DNA from: CAXBCP01 sp963977005
GTDB taxonomy: Bacteria; Pseudomonadota; Alphaproteobacteria; MPNO01; UBA830
DNA length: 64,000 bases
Assembly (NCBI GenBank): GCA_963977005.1
Contig: CAXBMQ010000023.1
Coordinates: forward strand, 9,560 to 73,559
Reading direction: 5' to 3'
Positions 28,106 to 35,687 of this stretch are shown here, piece after piece (positions within the stretch are counted from its first letter, which is position 1; every line of letters begins with the position of its first letter). Made by a program: the position numbers and the translations under genes. Below the pieces are notes generated by a model. It ran no database searches and had not been told where the DNA came from. It worked only from the letters and a program-made list of their open reading frames with translations.

Positions 28106-29242
28106 ATGTCGACGATACAGTATGACGATTCCCCGTATGCCGTGCGCGACGACCTTGTCGGCGCCCATCAACGTGCCTGGGACCACCTGTCCAGACCGGG
28201 AAGCTGGCTGACCGGCGATGAACGCGTCAACGTCATGGCAGAAACCCGCCATGCCCGGAGTTGCGCGACCTGTGCCAGGATAAAAGACGCCCTGTCGCCC
28301 TTTGCGGTCACCGACGCGCATGAGGCGGGGACCGACCTGCCGGAAAACTGGGTGAACATGATTCATCTGATCGTCGCCGATCCCGGGCGGCTGACCCATA
28401 GCTGGTACAAAAAGACGCTCGAGAGCGGCATCGCCGAGACCCATTTCGTCGAGATTGTCAGCGTCGTCGCCCATACAACCGCCATCGACACCTTCGCCAA
28501 GGGGCTTGGCGTCCCGGTGCGCGAACTACCGGAACCGCAGGGCGGCAAACCGTCGGGCTACCGGCCCAAAGAAGCACGCCAGCACCAGGCATGGGCGCCC
28601 AATATTGCGTGGGACGAATTCGGCCCCGATGAAGCGGATTACTTTGTCGGGCCCGAATCCAGTATTCGCCGTGCACTGACGCTGGTACCGAACGAAGCCC
28701 GCAGCTTTTTCGATGTTACGTCTGCCCAGTACCTCGCCGGGCCGCAGATGCGGGATTTCAGCAAGGAATTCCGGGCGATCACGCATTTGCAGATCGAACT
28801 GCTGGCGGCGCGGGTATCGGCGCTGAACCAGTGTACGTATTGAACGACCAGCCATTCGGCACTGCTCCGTGCGAGCAGCGAACATAGCGGAGACGACCTG
28901 GACTTCAATGCGATTACCGGCGGCGTGGAAGCCGGCGACACGGGCATCGAACACGGCGACCTGATGATCGAATTCGCCGAAGCCGTGCTGGGTAGCGACG
29001 GTGATCGCCTGTCCGCCGCCCGCCAGGCGATCCACGATGCGTTGGGCGCGGATGCCGTCGTGGATTCCGCCGGTGTCGCGGCGCTGTTCAATGCGATCGA
29101 CCGGATCGCAGATTCGACGGGCGCACCGCTCGAGGCGGATAAAGCGGCGATGACCGAAGGGCTTCGCGCCGCCATCGGAATCGACGCCTTTGCCGCGCAG
29201 AAAGAGGCGCTGGACGCCGGATCCAAAACCGCGGCGGAATAG
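28106..29242 (+). CDS. AhpD-like selenoprotein (CxxU), alkylhydroperoxidase/carboxymuconolactone decarboxylase family; UGA at 28841-28843 read as Sec
   Basis: Read through one TGA this gene gives 378 residues with Sec246. The C-terminal half is AhpD-like: Glu231, Cys243, Sec246 and His250 reproduce the spacing of Glu118, Cys130, Cys133 and His137 of mycobacterial AhpD, in RVSALNQCTYU followed by TTSHSALL. The reading frame stays open and protein-like for 132 codons beyond the TGA, up to TAG at 29240. The N-terminal half looks like a degenerate related domain and carries another CxxC (Cys53, Cys56 in RSCATCARIK). A SECIS-like hairpin follows the TGA. AhpD-type proteins reduce peroxides or recharge peroxiredoxins through the CxxC pair; Sec should raise reactivity. 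It is followed by a peroxiredoxin-like selenoprotein gene. Without Sec decoding it would appear as two broken genes. Confidence 0.9.
28841..28878 (+). promoter_or_regulatory. Sec UGA codon with SECIS-like hairpin (AhpD-like gene)
   Basis: The TGA at 28841 is followed by a perfect 6-bp stem, CTGCTC (28862-28867) with GAGCAG (28873-28878), closing the loop CGTGC. The loop starts 27 nt from the TGA and has G in its second place. Bacterial SECIS elements are described as a stem whose small apical loop lies roughly 16-37 nt after the UGA with a G among the first two loop bases (from memory of the published model); this hairpin fits. Confidence 0.8.
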
Positions 29243-29266
29243 GGCCCGCGATACACATCACTTTTC

Positions 29267-29287
29267 GGGGCGGCGCACAGCCGCCCC
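29267..29287 (+). terminator. GC-rich hairpin between the two selenoprotein genes
   Basis: GGGGCGGC and GCCGCCCC form a perfect 8-bp stem with the loop GCACA, 24 bp after the AhpD-like stop codon. The following bases (GTTGCTTTCC) are only weakly T-rich, so it could be a partial terminator, an mRNA-stabilising structure or an attenuator within one transcript. Confidence 0.5.
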
Positions 29288-29369
29288 GTTGCTTTCCGAA
29301 ATCGCGCATTGCATAGTCGTTCTATCGCGGTCGCTTTCAGCCGTGATTTACTTACGTAAAGGAGGACAT

Positions 29370-29837
29370 ATGTCCGAGAAACTTGGGATAGGCGCTTCCT
29401 TCCCCGACCTGACGATCAATCTCGTCGGCGGCGGAACGCTGGACCTGCCGGGAGGCCTTGATACGAAGTACAAGGTTATCCTGTTCTACCGGGGTCACTG
29501 GTGACCTTATTGCCGCCGGCAGTTGGTCGGCTTTGAAGAACATAAGGCAGAACTTGAAAAGTTAGGTGTGTCGGTCGTCGCTGCGAGCGTCGATCCGGCA
29601 GACAAGGCGCAGGAAGTGGCCGATGAGGTCTCCTTCCCGGTTGGCATGGAAGTCAGCCGCGAAATCGCCGACGCGCTGGGATCCTGGTGGGAAGACCGCC
29701 GGAACATCATCCAGCCGTCAGAATTCATCCTCGGACCCGATAACAAGGTTATGGCGTCGAGCTATGCAGACGGCCCGCTCGGTCGCATGCAGGCGGATGA
29801 TATTATCAAGCTCATCACTTTCTACGAATCCCGCTAA
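29370..29837 (+). CDS. Peroxiredoxin-like (AhpC/TSA family) selenoprotein with UxxC; UGA at 29502-29504 read as Sec
   Basis: Read through one TGA this is a 155-residue thioredoxin-fold peroxiredoxin-like protein. The redox site is FYRGHW-U45-PYC48-RRQL; cysteine-containing homologues of this family carry FYRGHWCPYCRRQL, so Sec stands exactly at the first catalytic Cys of CxxC. The frame is continuous on both sides: GIGASFPDLTINLVGGGTLD before, ELEKLGVSVVAASVDP and PSEFILGPDNKVMASSYADG after, ending TAA at 29835. AAGGAGG lies just before the ATG. Such proteins reduce peroxides or disulphides. A SECIS-like hairpin follows the TGA and a strong terminator follows the gene. Its neighbour upstream is an AhpD-like selenoprotein, suggesting a partner pair. 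Confidence 0.93.
29502..29531 (+). promoter_or_regulatory. Sec UGA codon with SECIS-like hairpin (peroxiredoxin-like gene)
   Basis: After the TGA (29502) GCCG (29512-29515) pairs with CGGC (29528-29531); a bulged T and a further CC/GG pair lead to the loop GGCAGTT, which starts 16 nt from the TGA with G first. The stem is shorter than that of the AhpD-like gene, but position and loop composition agree with bacterial SECIS elements. Confidence 0.75.
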
Positions 29838-29867
29838 GCAGCGGTTTCGTATAAACGATGCCTACGG

Positions 29868-29901
29868 TGCCGGGCGCGAAAGATCGCGCCCGGCATTTTT
29901 T
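29868..29901 (+). terminator. Intrinsic terminator after the selenoprotein pair
   Basis: A perfect 12-bp stem, TGCCGGGCGCGA with TCGCGCCCGGCA, has a 4-nt loop (AAGA) and is followed at once by six T. It ends rightward transcription 30 bp after the peroxiredoxin-like gene. There is no T-run on the other strand. Confidence 0.92.
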
Positions 29902-29940
29902 ACGAAAAATCTCAGAGGCGGAATCGAACGCTCGCGCGCG

Positions 29941-30276
29941 TCAGGTCTGCCGGACCGAAACGTCGACCGGCCCGTCGGGGTCGCCCGCGATATACGACGT
30001 CGAGACAAGGTCGCCGGACGCGATATCTTCGTCGCCATCCATCGAAACATGAACGCGGACCGCCACGTCCCGGGTGACCGGAACGTCGGAAGCCGACACC
30101 ACGAAGGGGATTCGACCTTCCGACCCGCCAGCGTGTGCTATGCCGTTTAGCCGCGCCGCGCCCAGCCTCTGTGCCGATGCATCCACGCGGCTCACGTCCT
30201 CGAGATAAACATACGCCGTCGCATCCGCGAACGCGCCGACGTCGGCGCCTATGACAATATTCCCCGTAATCTGCAC
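29941..30276 (-). CDS. Small YbaY/YscW-like beta-sandwich protein
   Basis: This 111-residue protein starts at GTG 30276, with AGGGGG upstream. The pattern YVYLEDVSRVDASAQRLGAA, then IPFVVSASDVPVTRDVAVRV resembles the YscW/YbaY domain (a small sandwich found in lipoproteins and secretion chaperones), where the same LxDVSxADA and IPF blocks occur. There is no signal peptide or lipobox, so it would be cytoplasmic or leave by another route. It is the last gene of a leftward group of four that starts with the astacin-like protease. The family match is by eye and moderate. Confidence 0.6.
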   Translation of the reverse strand: MQITGNIVIGADVGAFADATAYVYLEDVSRVDASAQRLGAARLNGIAHAGGSEGRIPFVVSASDVPVTRDVAVRVHVSMDGDEDIASGDLVSTSYIAGDPDGPVDVSVRQT

Positions 30277-30308
30277 GGCTGCCCCCTAAAGTCCGAATGA
30301 CGACGGTA

Positions 30309-30704
30309 TTATGCCTTTTTCCGCCGGGTGCGTGCAGAGGCCTTGCGCGTCGGCTTTGCCGCGGCCGGTGAATCCTCGGCATCCTCGGCATCCTCGGCAG
30401 CGTCGTCGGGCGGCGGCGGTTCGCCACCGTCGTCGCCGGCCGGATCGGCATCGCCCGCAACATCGTCCGGTGGCGGTGCAAACCCGTCCGCCGCGTCGCC
30501 GGCGCCGCCAAAACCGGCATCGCTGTCGACATCGGGCGGCCCGGCCGCGACATCGGAGATATCTGCGGCGTCGCCGGGATCGTCCAGGGCGGGCGGTGGC
30601 GGTGCGGCATCGGCCTGGCCGACCGATATGCCCGTCGTTTCCAGATCGTCTGCCGAGGCGTTCACCCCGGGCAGATTGATCGTAATCGAGATACCTGCGG
30701 TCAT
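30309..30704 (-). CDS. Acidic Pro/Ala/Asp-rich hypothetical protein
   Basis: This 131-residue protein has a short ordered start (MTAGISITINLPGVNASADD), a long low-complexity acidic middle rich in Asp, Ala, Gly and Pro, and a basic tail ending KASARTRRKKA. It has GAGGAA before the ATG. The middle includes a tandem ATCCTCGGC repeat (three units, 30372-30398, as read on the + strand), which could change length by slippage. The function is unknown; the N-terminal piece could be a small beta domain and the rest a disordered linker. It lies between the YbaY-like gene and the small astacin-tail homologue, all in the same direction. Confidence 0.55.
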   Translation of the reverse strand: MTAGISITINLPGVNASADDLETTGISVGQADAAPPPPALDDPGDAADISDVAAGPPDVDSDAGFGGAGDAADGFAPPPDDVAGDADPAGDDGGEPPPPDDAAEDAEDAEDSPAAAKPTRKASARTRRKKA

Positions 30705-30733
30705 GACGTATTCCTCTTATTGTTGGTCGATGC

Positions 30734-30955
30734 TCAACGCAGGGTCACGCGCTCGATAACATTGTTGGCGATATAGACATCGACCGGGCGGCCGTTCGCC
30801 CGCGCATCGCAGAGCGCGACGAAAACGTTGGTGACCCCGTCGGCCGCGCCGGTCTTGATTTTCTTCCAGCCGCTGACGCCGCTGATAATGGCATAGCAGT
30901 TCTGGCCGTGATGGGTTGTGTAGGTGCGCGATACGGTCCTGTTATTGTTCCACAT
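30734..30955 (-). CDS. Free-standing homologue of the astacin C-terminal domain
   Basis: This 73-residue protein aligns end to end with the last 72 residues (272-343) of the neighbouring astacin-like protease, at roughly one third identity. Shared landmarks are W.N.TV.R.Y.THH, GW..IK, DG.TN.F.A.C and RV.L. It starts at ATG 30955 with GGAGGG upstream. The domain therefore exists both fused to the protease and alone. It could bind the same ligand, cap the protease, or be a duplicated lectin-like unit; none of this can be read from the sequence. No signal peptide is seen. Confidence 0.75.
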   Translation of the reverse strand: MWNNNRTVSRTYTTHHGQNCYAIISGVSGWKKIKTGAADGVTNVFVALCDARANGRPVDVYIANNVIERVTLR

Positions 30956-31003
30956 TTCGTTATCCCTCCATTAAGGCAGCGTCCGGCGCTGCATTGAAAA
31001 AAA

Positions 31004-32035
31004 TCAGACGAGTTGCACCCGGTAGACGGTGCTGCCATCCACCAGGACATGCATTTTCCGCTGGTTGGAAACCGCCTTGCAGCAGGCGGCAAAGGTATTC
31101 GTGTCGCCGTCCTTTGAATCCACCTTGATCCGCCGCCAGCCGATACCGCCGAACAATGCCCACACATTCCGCGAATGATGGGTGGCATAGGCGCGTTGTA
31201 CGGTCACGTTGTAGTGCCAGACCTCGTACATCGAATGGATCGCGGCGATATCGCCGGCACTCAGCTCGCTGCGCTGACCGATGGATATTCCGGACGGAAT
31301 CGTCTCGATCGTCGGCTGACCGTTCTTCGAGAAGGCCCAGGTGGGATAGTGCATGATCGAACGATAGTCATAGGGCCCGATATCGTCGCCATCGGCGATA
31401 TGCTGGTTGAAATTGTGCTCCTTGCCGGCTTCGATATTCTGCCAGTTGATCTTGACGAAACGGTCGCGGTCTTCGCGGCTTTGTTCGTGCCAGAGACCGA
31501 ACGCATGGCCGATTTCATGAATCGTCGCGCCGGTCCCGCACCCGTTCGCCAGGCCGATATCCTGGCGTCCGCCGCGCATACCCACCTGCGACCAGCAGCC
31601 GGTCGCCGGCCGAAAGCGCACGTAGTTCGGGTAACTGCCGGCGTTTGCCCCGGTCCGCGCAACGAACCGCATGGACGTGTTCTGCGTCCAGTGCGCGATT
31701 GCATCGGTCACACGGTTCTTGTTGGGCAGAGCCGGGTCGATCTCGTAGGGCATCAATCCGCCGGGCCAGCGATACTGGCTGCCGGTGATGCCGACGCCGT
31801 GGGCGACGTCGCCACCCTCGTCGTCGCTCTCCGCCGACTGGACGGTCGCGGCGATTTCTTCCATTTCGTCGGCCTTGCCGAGAACGATACAACCTTCGAA
31901 AACGGCGAGTCCATCCACGACACTGTACTGAACGGGCTTGTTCCGGAACGTTGCCCCCGAAACGAATCCCGTCCGGACATCGTCGCTTTGCAACATGCCG
32001 CCGCAGTCGTCGAAGCTTTCTTCTATACCGGCCAT
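31004..32035 (-). CDS. Astacin-like (M12A) zinc metalloprotease
   Basis: This 343-residue protein carries the astacin active site HEIGHAFGLWHEQ (His173, Glu174, His177, His183) and the Met-turn SIMHY (Met228, Tyr230). The catalytic domain (about 80-270) begins after an N-terminal region of about 80 residues that may be a propeptide; YRWPGGLMPYEID marks the mature start typical of astacins. The last 72 residues form an extra domain also encoded alone by the next gene. The start at 32035 follows GAGGGG; the open frame further upstream lacks similarity. There is no obvious signal peptide, so the export route, if any, is unclear. It heads a leftward group of four genes. Confidence 0.92.
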   Translation of the reverse strand: MAGIEESFDDCGGMLQSDDVRTGFVSGATFRNKPVQYSVVDGLAVFEGCIVLGKADEMEEIAATVQSAESDDEGGDVAHGVGITGSQYRWPGGLMPYEIDPALPNKNRVTDAIAHWTQNTSMRFVARTGANAGSYPNYVRFRPATGCWSQVGMRGGRQDIGLANGCGTGATIHEIGHAFGLWHEQSREDRDRFVKINWQNIEAGKEHNFNQHIADGDDIGPYDYRSIMHYPTWAFSKNGQPTIETIPSGISIGQRSELSAGDIAAIHSMYEVWHYNVTVQRAYATHHSRNVWALFGGIGWRRIKVDSKDGDTNTFAACCKAVSNQRKMHVLVDGSTVYRVQLV

Positions 32036-32370
32036 GAACCTACCCCTCGTTTTTTCGCGCTGACACGCGCCACAGCGAAAACGGTAGTCAGGCACCGATT
32101 GGATTCCGAGAGTCAAAAAAGGGACAGGCTGTGACTTTGTTGTGTCGTCGGGCCACCGCCGCTTCAGTTGCAGGCGACGGAACGCTGGATTGAAGGCCTT
32201 GAAGCGCAGGTGCCGCAGGTCGGTAACGTGGCGCCGGATTTCAACACCGAACGACCTGGCGAAGCCCGTCCTGCCGGCCGGCTGGGTCCGCCCGTTTATG
32301 TGCCAGACGACCGATTGATCTTGTCGTTCGGGTGAACCAGAATATGCGCCCAAATGCACGGAGGAAAATC
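32036..32370. other. 335-bp intergenic region with a possible coding remnant
   Basis: This is the divergent gap between the astacin gene and the VOC gene. On the + strand the frame from 32135 to the TGA at 32333 is open for 66 codons without ATG and has coding-like composition (for example TERWIEGLEAQVPQVGNVAP and PVYVPDDRLILSFG). It resembles the C-terminal tail of a lost gene but I do not recognise the family. GGAGG before 32371 belongs to the VOC gene. Nothing else was recognised. Confidence 0.3.
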
Positions 32371-32973
32371 ATGAGCACCGACTCCACACAGGACGGCAAG
32401 ATCCGGGCCCGTTTCAGCCATATGGGGCTGGTCGTTAAAGACATCGAAATGATGGAGGATTTCTACACGAACGTTGTCGGGTTCGAGCGCACCGATGGCG
32501 GCATGACCGGCGCCGGGGTCATCATGATCTTCATGACGCTGGACCCGGAAGAGCATCACCAGGTTTTTCTTGTGGAGGGCCGGCCGGACGATTTGCCGTC
32601 GAACACGATCGTCAAGGGCGGTGGCCCGTCGATTCATCACCTCGCTTTCCGTCTTGAATCGCTCAGCGACCTTCGCGCCATGTACCGGCGTATCGCCGAC
32701 GACTACGACGCCAAGATTTTTACCGGCACGCATGGCAACTGCTGGACAATGTATACGACCGACCCGGAAGGAAACGGGATCGAGTTTTTCGCCGACACGC
32801 CCTGGTACGTCACACAGCCGTTCCTGAAGCCCATGGATTTCAATATGGACGAGGACGAGCTGATGGAAACGACCGAAAAACTGGTCCGCGAGGCGCCCGG
32901 GTTCACCACCCTTGAGGAATTCTACAAGGGCCTCCATGAGCGCGTACCGCCGCGCGAGAGCGTGCTCAGCTGA
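32371..32973 (+). CDS. VOC-family protein, extradiol dioxygenase-like
   Basis: This 200-residue protein has the vicinal-oxygen-chelate fold: FSHMGLVVKDIEMMEDFYTN with His17, SIHHLAF with His89 or His90, and GNGIEFF with Glu138, giving the two-His-one-carboxylate metal site of type I extradiol dioxygenases and glyoxalases. A C-terminal tail of about 50 residues (from FNMDEDELMETT) is extra. GGAGG precedes the ATG. It sits at the edge of an aromatic-degradation island, so ring cleavage or a related step is plausible, but glyoxalase or isomerase activities are possible too. Confidence 0.85.
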   Translation: MSTDSTQDGKIRARFSHMGLVVKDIEMMEDFYTNVVGFERTDGGMTGAGVIMIFMTLDPEEHHQVFLVEGRPDDLPSNTIVKGGGPSIHHLAFRLESLSDLRAMYRRIADDYDAKIFTGTHGNCWTMYTTDPEGNGIEFFADTPWYVTQPFLKPMDFNMDEDELMETTEKLVREAPGFTTLEEFYKGLHERVPPRESVLS

Positions 32974-32991
32974 CGCCGCTGCGGGAATCGA

Positions 32992-34770
32992 TCAGAGCGG
33001 CCAGAAAATCAGGATTGTCGGCACGCCGACCGCAACGACGAGGATCTCGAGCGGCAGTCCCATCCGCCAGTAATCGCCGAACCGATACCCACCGGGCCCC
33101 ATGATCAGCGTGTTGTTCTTGTGCCCGATCGGGGTCAGAAAGGCGCAGCTTGCCGCCACGGCGACCGCCATCAGGAACGGATCCGGGCTGACCTGAAGCC
33201 GGCCGGCGATATCGATAGCGATTGGCGCTGCAATAACAGCCGTCGCCGTGTTGTTCATGACGTCCGACAGGGTCATGGTCACGATCATCAGGAGGGTCAG
33301 CACCACCACGGCAGAATAGCCCGACGCTAGCGACACCACGGTGCCGGCGATCAGCGCCGTCCCGCCACTGGTCTCCAGCGCCGTGCCGATCGGTATCAGC
33401 GCACCGAGCAGTATGATCACGCTCCATTCGACCGAGGTGTAGATTTCCCGCAGCGGCACGATCCCGAAGAACACATACAGCGCGACCACGCAGCCGAGCG
33501 CGACGGTCAGGTACAACACCCCGAAGCTCGCCAGCAAAATTGCACCGGCAAAAATAGCGGTCGCCAGCAGCGCTTTGTCCCGCTGAAGCACAGCGAGCCC
33601 CCGTTCCGCCAGGGGAAGCACGCCAAGACGCTGGGTAACCTCTGCGAGCGAATCCGCCGACCCCAGCAGCAGCATCACATCGCCTGACCGGATCTGCTGC
33701 TGCCGCAGCCGCTCGCGGACCCTGTTTCCCTGCCGTGAAACGCCGAGAAGACTGACCCCGTTCTGTTTCAGCAGTCCGGGAAGATCGGTACTGCGGCCGG
33801 CCGCGCGCGCGCCATCGGGAACGACGACTTCGCGCATCTCGAGATCCGATTTTTTGAGCAGGTCCTCGCCCGGTTCGCTGGTGACGAATTCTAGCTTCAG
33901 CGCTGCAGCGAGTTTTTCGATCCCCTCGGGCGCTGCTTCGACGACCAGGACATCGCCCTGGGCAAGAACCGTCCGGCGCGCCAGTCCGGGCAACCGTTGC
34001 CCATGGCGGAAAACGCCCAGGAACTGGGCATCGGCATCTGCCGCCTGTTCGTCGAGATCGCCGAGCTGCTGGCCGATCACCTCCGCTTCCTCTGTGACGG
34101 CGAGTTCAGCGATATAGCCTTCGATATCGAAGAGTTCCTTGCCACTGTCGTGCTCGCCCCGTGCCTTGGGGATCAGCCGCCAGCCGATCGTCGCAATAAA
34201 GATCACGCCGAGGATCGCACAGGCAGCGCCGACGGGCGCGAAATCGAACATCGCATAGGGCTCGCCCAGCGCCTTTTCGCGAAACGCGGAGATAATGATG
34301 TTGGGCGGGGTGCCGATCAGCGTGATCATCCCGCCGAGGATGGACGCAAAGGACAGCGGCATAAGCGTAAGGGCGGGACTGCGCTTTTCCTTGTCGGCAG
34401 CCTGCAGATCGACCGGCATCAGCAGCGCCAGTGCCGCCACGTTGTTCATCAGTGCGGAGAGCGCAGCCGAAACACCCGACATCAAACCGATATGGACGAA
34501 TAGCGGACGTCCGGCACTGATGACCTTGCCGGCGACGAATTCCACAACGCCCGAGTTGGAAAGGCCGCGGCTGATAATCAGCACGAACGCGATGACCACG
34601 GTGGCGGGATGACCGAACCCGGAGAATGCCTGGTCTACGGGAACCACCCCGGCGATCAACGCGATCATCAGGGCGGAAAACGCAACCAGATCGTAGCGAA
34701 ATCGTCCCCAGATCAGAAAAGCGAACAAGAGCGCCATCAGGGCAAACAGAATGATCTGGGGAGTCGTCAT
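32992..34770 (-). CDS. SLC13/DASS-type transporter with RCK_C (TrkA-C) domains
   Basis: This 592-residue membrane protein has two halves of membrane helices (the first starting MTTPQIILFALMALLFAFLI) separated by a soluble region of about 180 residues with two TrkA-C domains (EVIGQQLGDLD; GDVMLLLGSADSLAEVTQRL). The repeated substrate motifs LMNNVAALALLMP, LIGTPPNIIIS, DVMNNTATAVIAAPIAI and TPIGHKNNTLIMGPGGY are typical of the divalent anion:sodium symporters. It probably imports a di- or tricarboxylate or an aromatic acid for the surrounding pathway (inference). The start is placed at 34770; a longer open frame reaches 34929 without similarity. Confidence 0.9.
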   Translation of the reverse strand: MTTPQIILFALMALLFAFLIWGRFRYDLVAFSALMIALIAGVVPVDQAFSGFGHPATVVIAFVLIISRGLSNSGVVEFVAGKVISAGRPLFVHIGLMSGVSAALSALMNNVAALALLMPVDLQAADKEKRSPALTLMPLSFASILGGMITLIGTPPNIIISAFREKALGEPYAMFDFAPVGAACAILGVIFIATIGWRLIPKARGEHDSGKELFDIEGYIAELAVTEEAEVIGQQLGDLDEQAADADAQFLGVFRHGQRLPGLARRTVLAQGDVLVVEAAPEGIEKLAAALKLEFVTSEPGEDLLKKSDLEMREVVVPDGARAAGRSTDLPGLLKQNGVSLLGVSRQGNRVRERLRQQQIRSGDVMLLLGSADSLAEVTQRLGVLPLAERGLAVLQRDKALLATAIFAGAILLASFGVLYLTVALGCVVALYVFFGIVPLREIYTSVEWSVIILLGALIPIGTALETSGGTALIAGTVVSLASGYSAVVVLTLLMIVTMTLSDVMNNTATAVIAAPIAIDIAGRLQVSPDPFLMAVAVAASCAFLTPIGHKNNTLIMGPGGYRFGDYWRMGLPLEILVVAVGVPTILIFWPL

Positions 34771-34946
34771 GAAAACCGAACCCGTCGTGAAAGAAGCCCA
34801 TTGTAGAAGAAGCGCCGGGATGAATGCACCCGTATCATGGGAGTGAAATCGGGTCTGTCCCGGGACCGGATTGCGTCCTGCGCCGAATCGCAGTATTGCC
34901 CTGACTGATAAAAAAACACGCGCGCGCAATGCGCCGGAGGAGCGAC

Positions 34947-35660
34947 ATGACAGCCGAGACAGAAACCCTGCGCGATATCGTTATCGCCAATCGTATTCTC
35001 GCCCACGAGGAAGTGGTCGACGCCTTCGGTCATATCAGCATCCGCGATCCCGCCAACCCAGAACAGTACCTGTTGTCACGGGCACGCGCGCCCGAACTGA
35101 TCGAGGCGGACGACATCGTCACCTTTGCGCAGACCGGCGAAGGGATCGATATCGGCGACCGGCGCCCCTACAGCGAACGCATGATCCACGGGGCGATCTA
35201 CGAAGCACGCCCCGACGTCAACGTGGTCATCCATAACCATTCCTATGAAGTCATTCCCTTCGCCGTCACCGACGTGCCGATGCGCCCGGTCACCCACACC
35301 TGCGCCCCGATCGGCGCCGATATTCCGGTATGGGACATGCGGGACAAATTCGGCGAAACCAACCACCTTGTGGTGACCATGGAACAGGGACGCGACCTGG
35401 CAGGGACTTTGGGCGACCGGTCGATCGCGTTGATGAAGCGCCACGGCTGCGTGGTCGCCGGCGCGACCGTGCAGGAAACGGTGATGAAAGCGATCTACCT
35501 GCAGGTAAACGCCCGGCTGCAGCTGCAATCCATGCAGATCGGCACGCCGGATTACCTGACGGATGTCGAAATCGCGGCCTGTACCGATATGCAGCAATCG
35601 CCGATAAGCCTGGACCGCGCCTGGGAGGCATGGTGTCGCCGCGCCGAAAAAGCTAGATAG
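34947..35660 (+). CDS. Class II aldolase/adducin-family protein
   Basis: This 237-residue enzyme belongs to the zinc-dependent aldolase/decarboxylase/epimerase family. It has HISIRDPANPEQYLLS near the N-terminus and the metal-binding histidines in VVIHNHSYEVIPF and ALMKRHGCVVAGATV. CGGAGG lies before the ATG at 34947. It is followed 27 bp later by the dihydroxyphthalate decarboxylase-like gene, with which it forms an operon. In phthalate and related pathways members of this family act as decarboxylases or aldolases on ring-derived acids. Confidence 0.9.
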   Translation: MTAETETLRDIVIANRILAHEEVVDAFGHISIRDPANPEQYLLSRARAPELIEADDIVTFAQTGEGIDIGDRRPYSERMIHGAIYEARPDVNVVIHNHSYEVIPFAVTDVPMRPVTHTCAPIGADIPVWDMRDKFGETNHLVVTMEQGRDLAGTLGDRSIALMKRHGCVVAGATVQETVMKAIYLQVNARLQLQSMQIGTPDYLTDVEIAACTDMQQSPISLDRAWEAWCRRAEKAR

Positions 35661-35687
35661 AAGAAACGCAACCTGAGGAGTTTGAAT

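Noticed and set aside
28841..28843. TGA as a true stop, with a separate small gene starting at 28925
   Set aside because: The frame downstream continues the AhpD motif immediately (TTSH), has no own ribosome-binding site, and a SECIS-like hairpin and Sec machinery are present.
29523..29837. A short gene starting at a TTG after the second TGA
   Set aside because: It would lack the first third of the thioredoxin fold and the motif CxxC; read-through restores the complete family protein.
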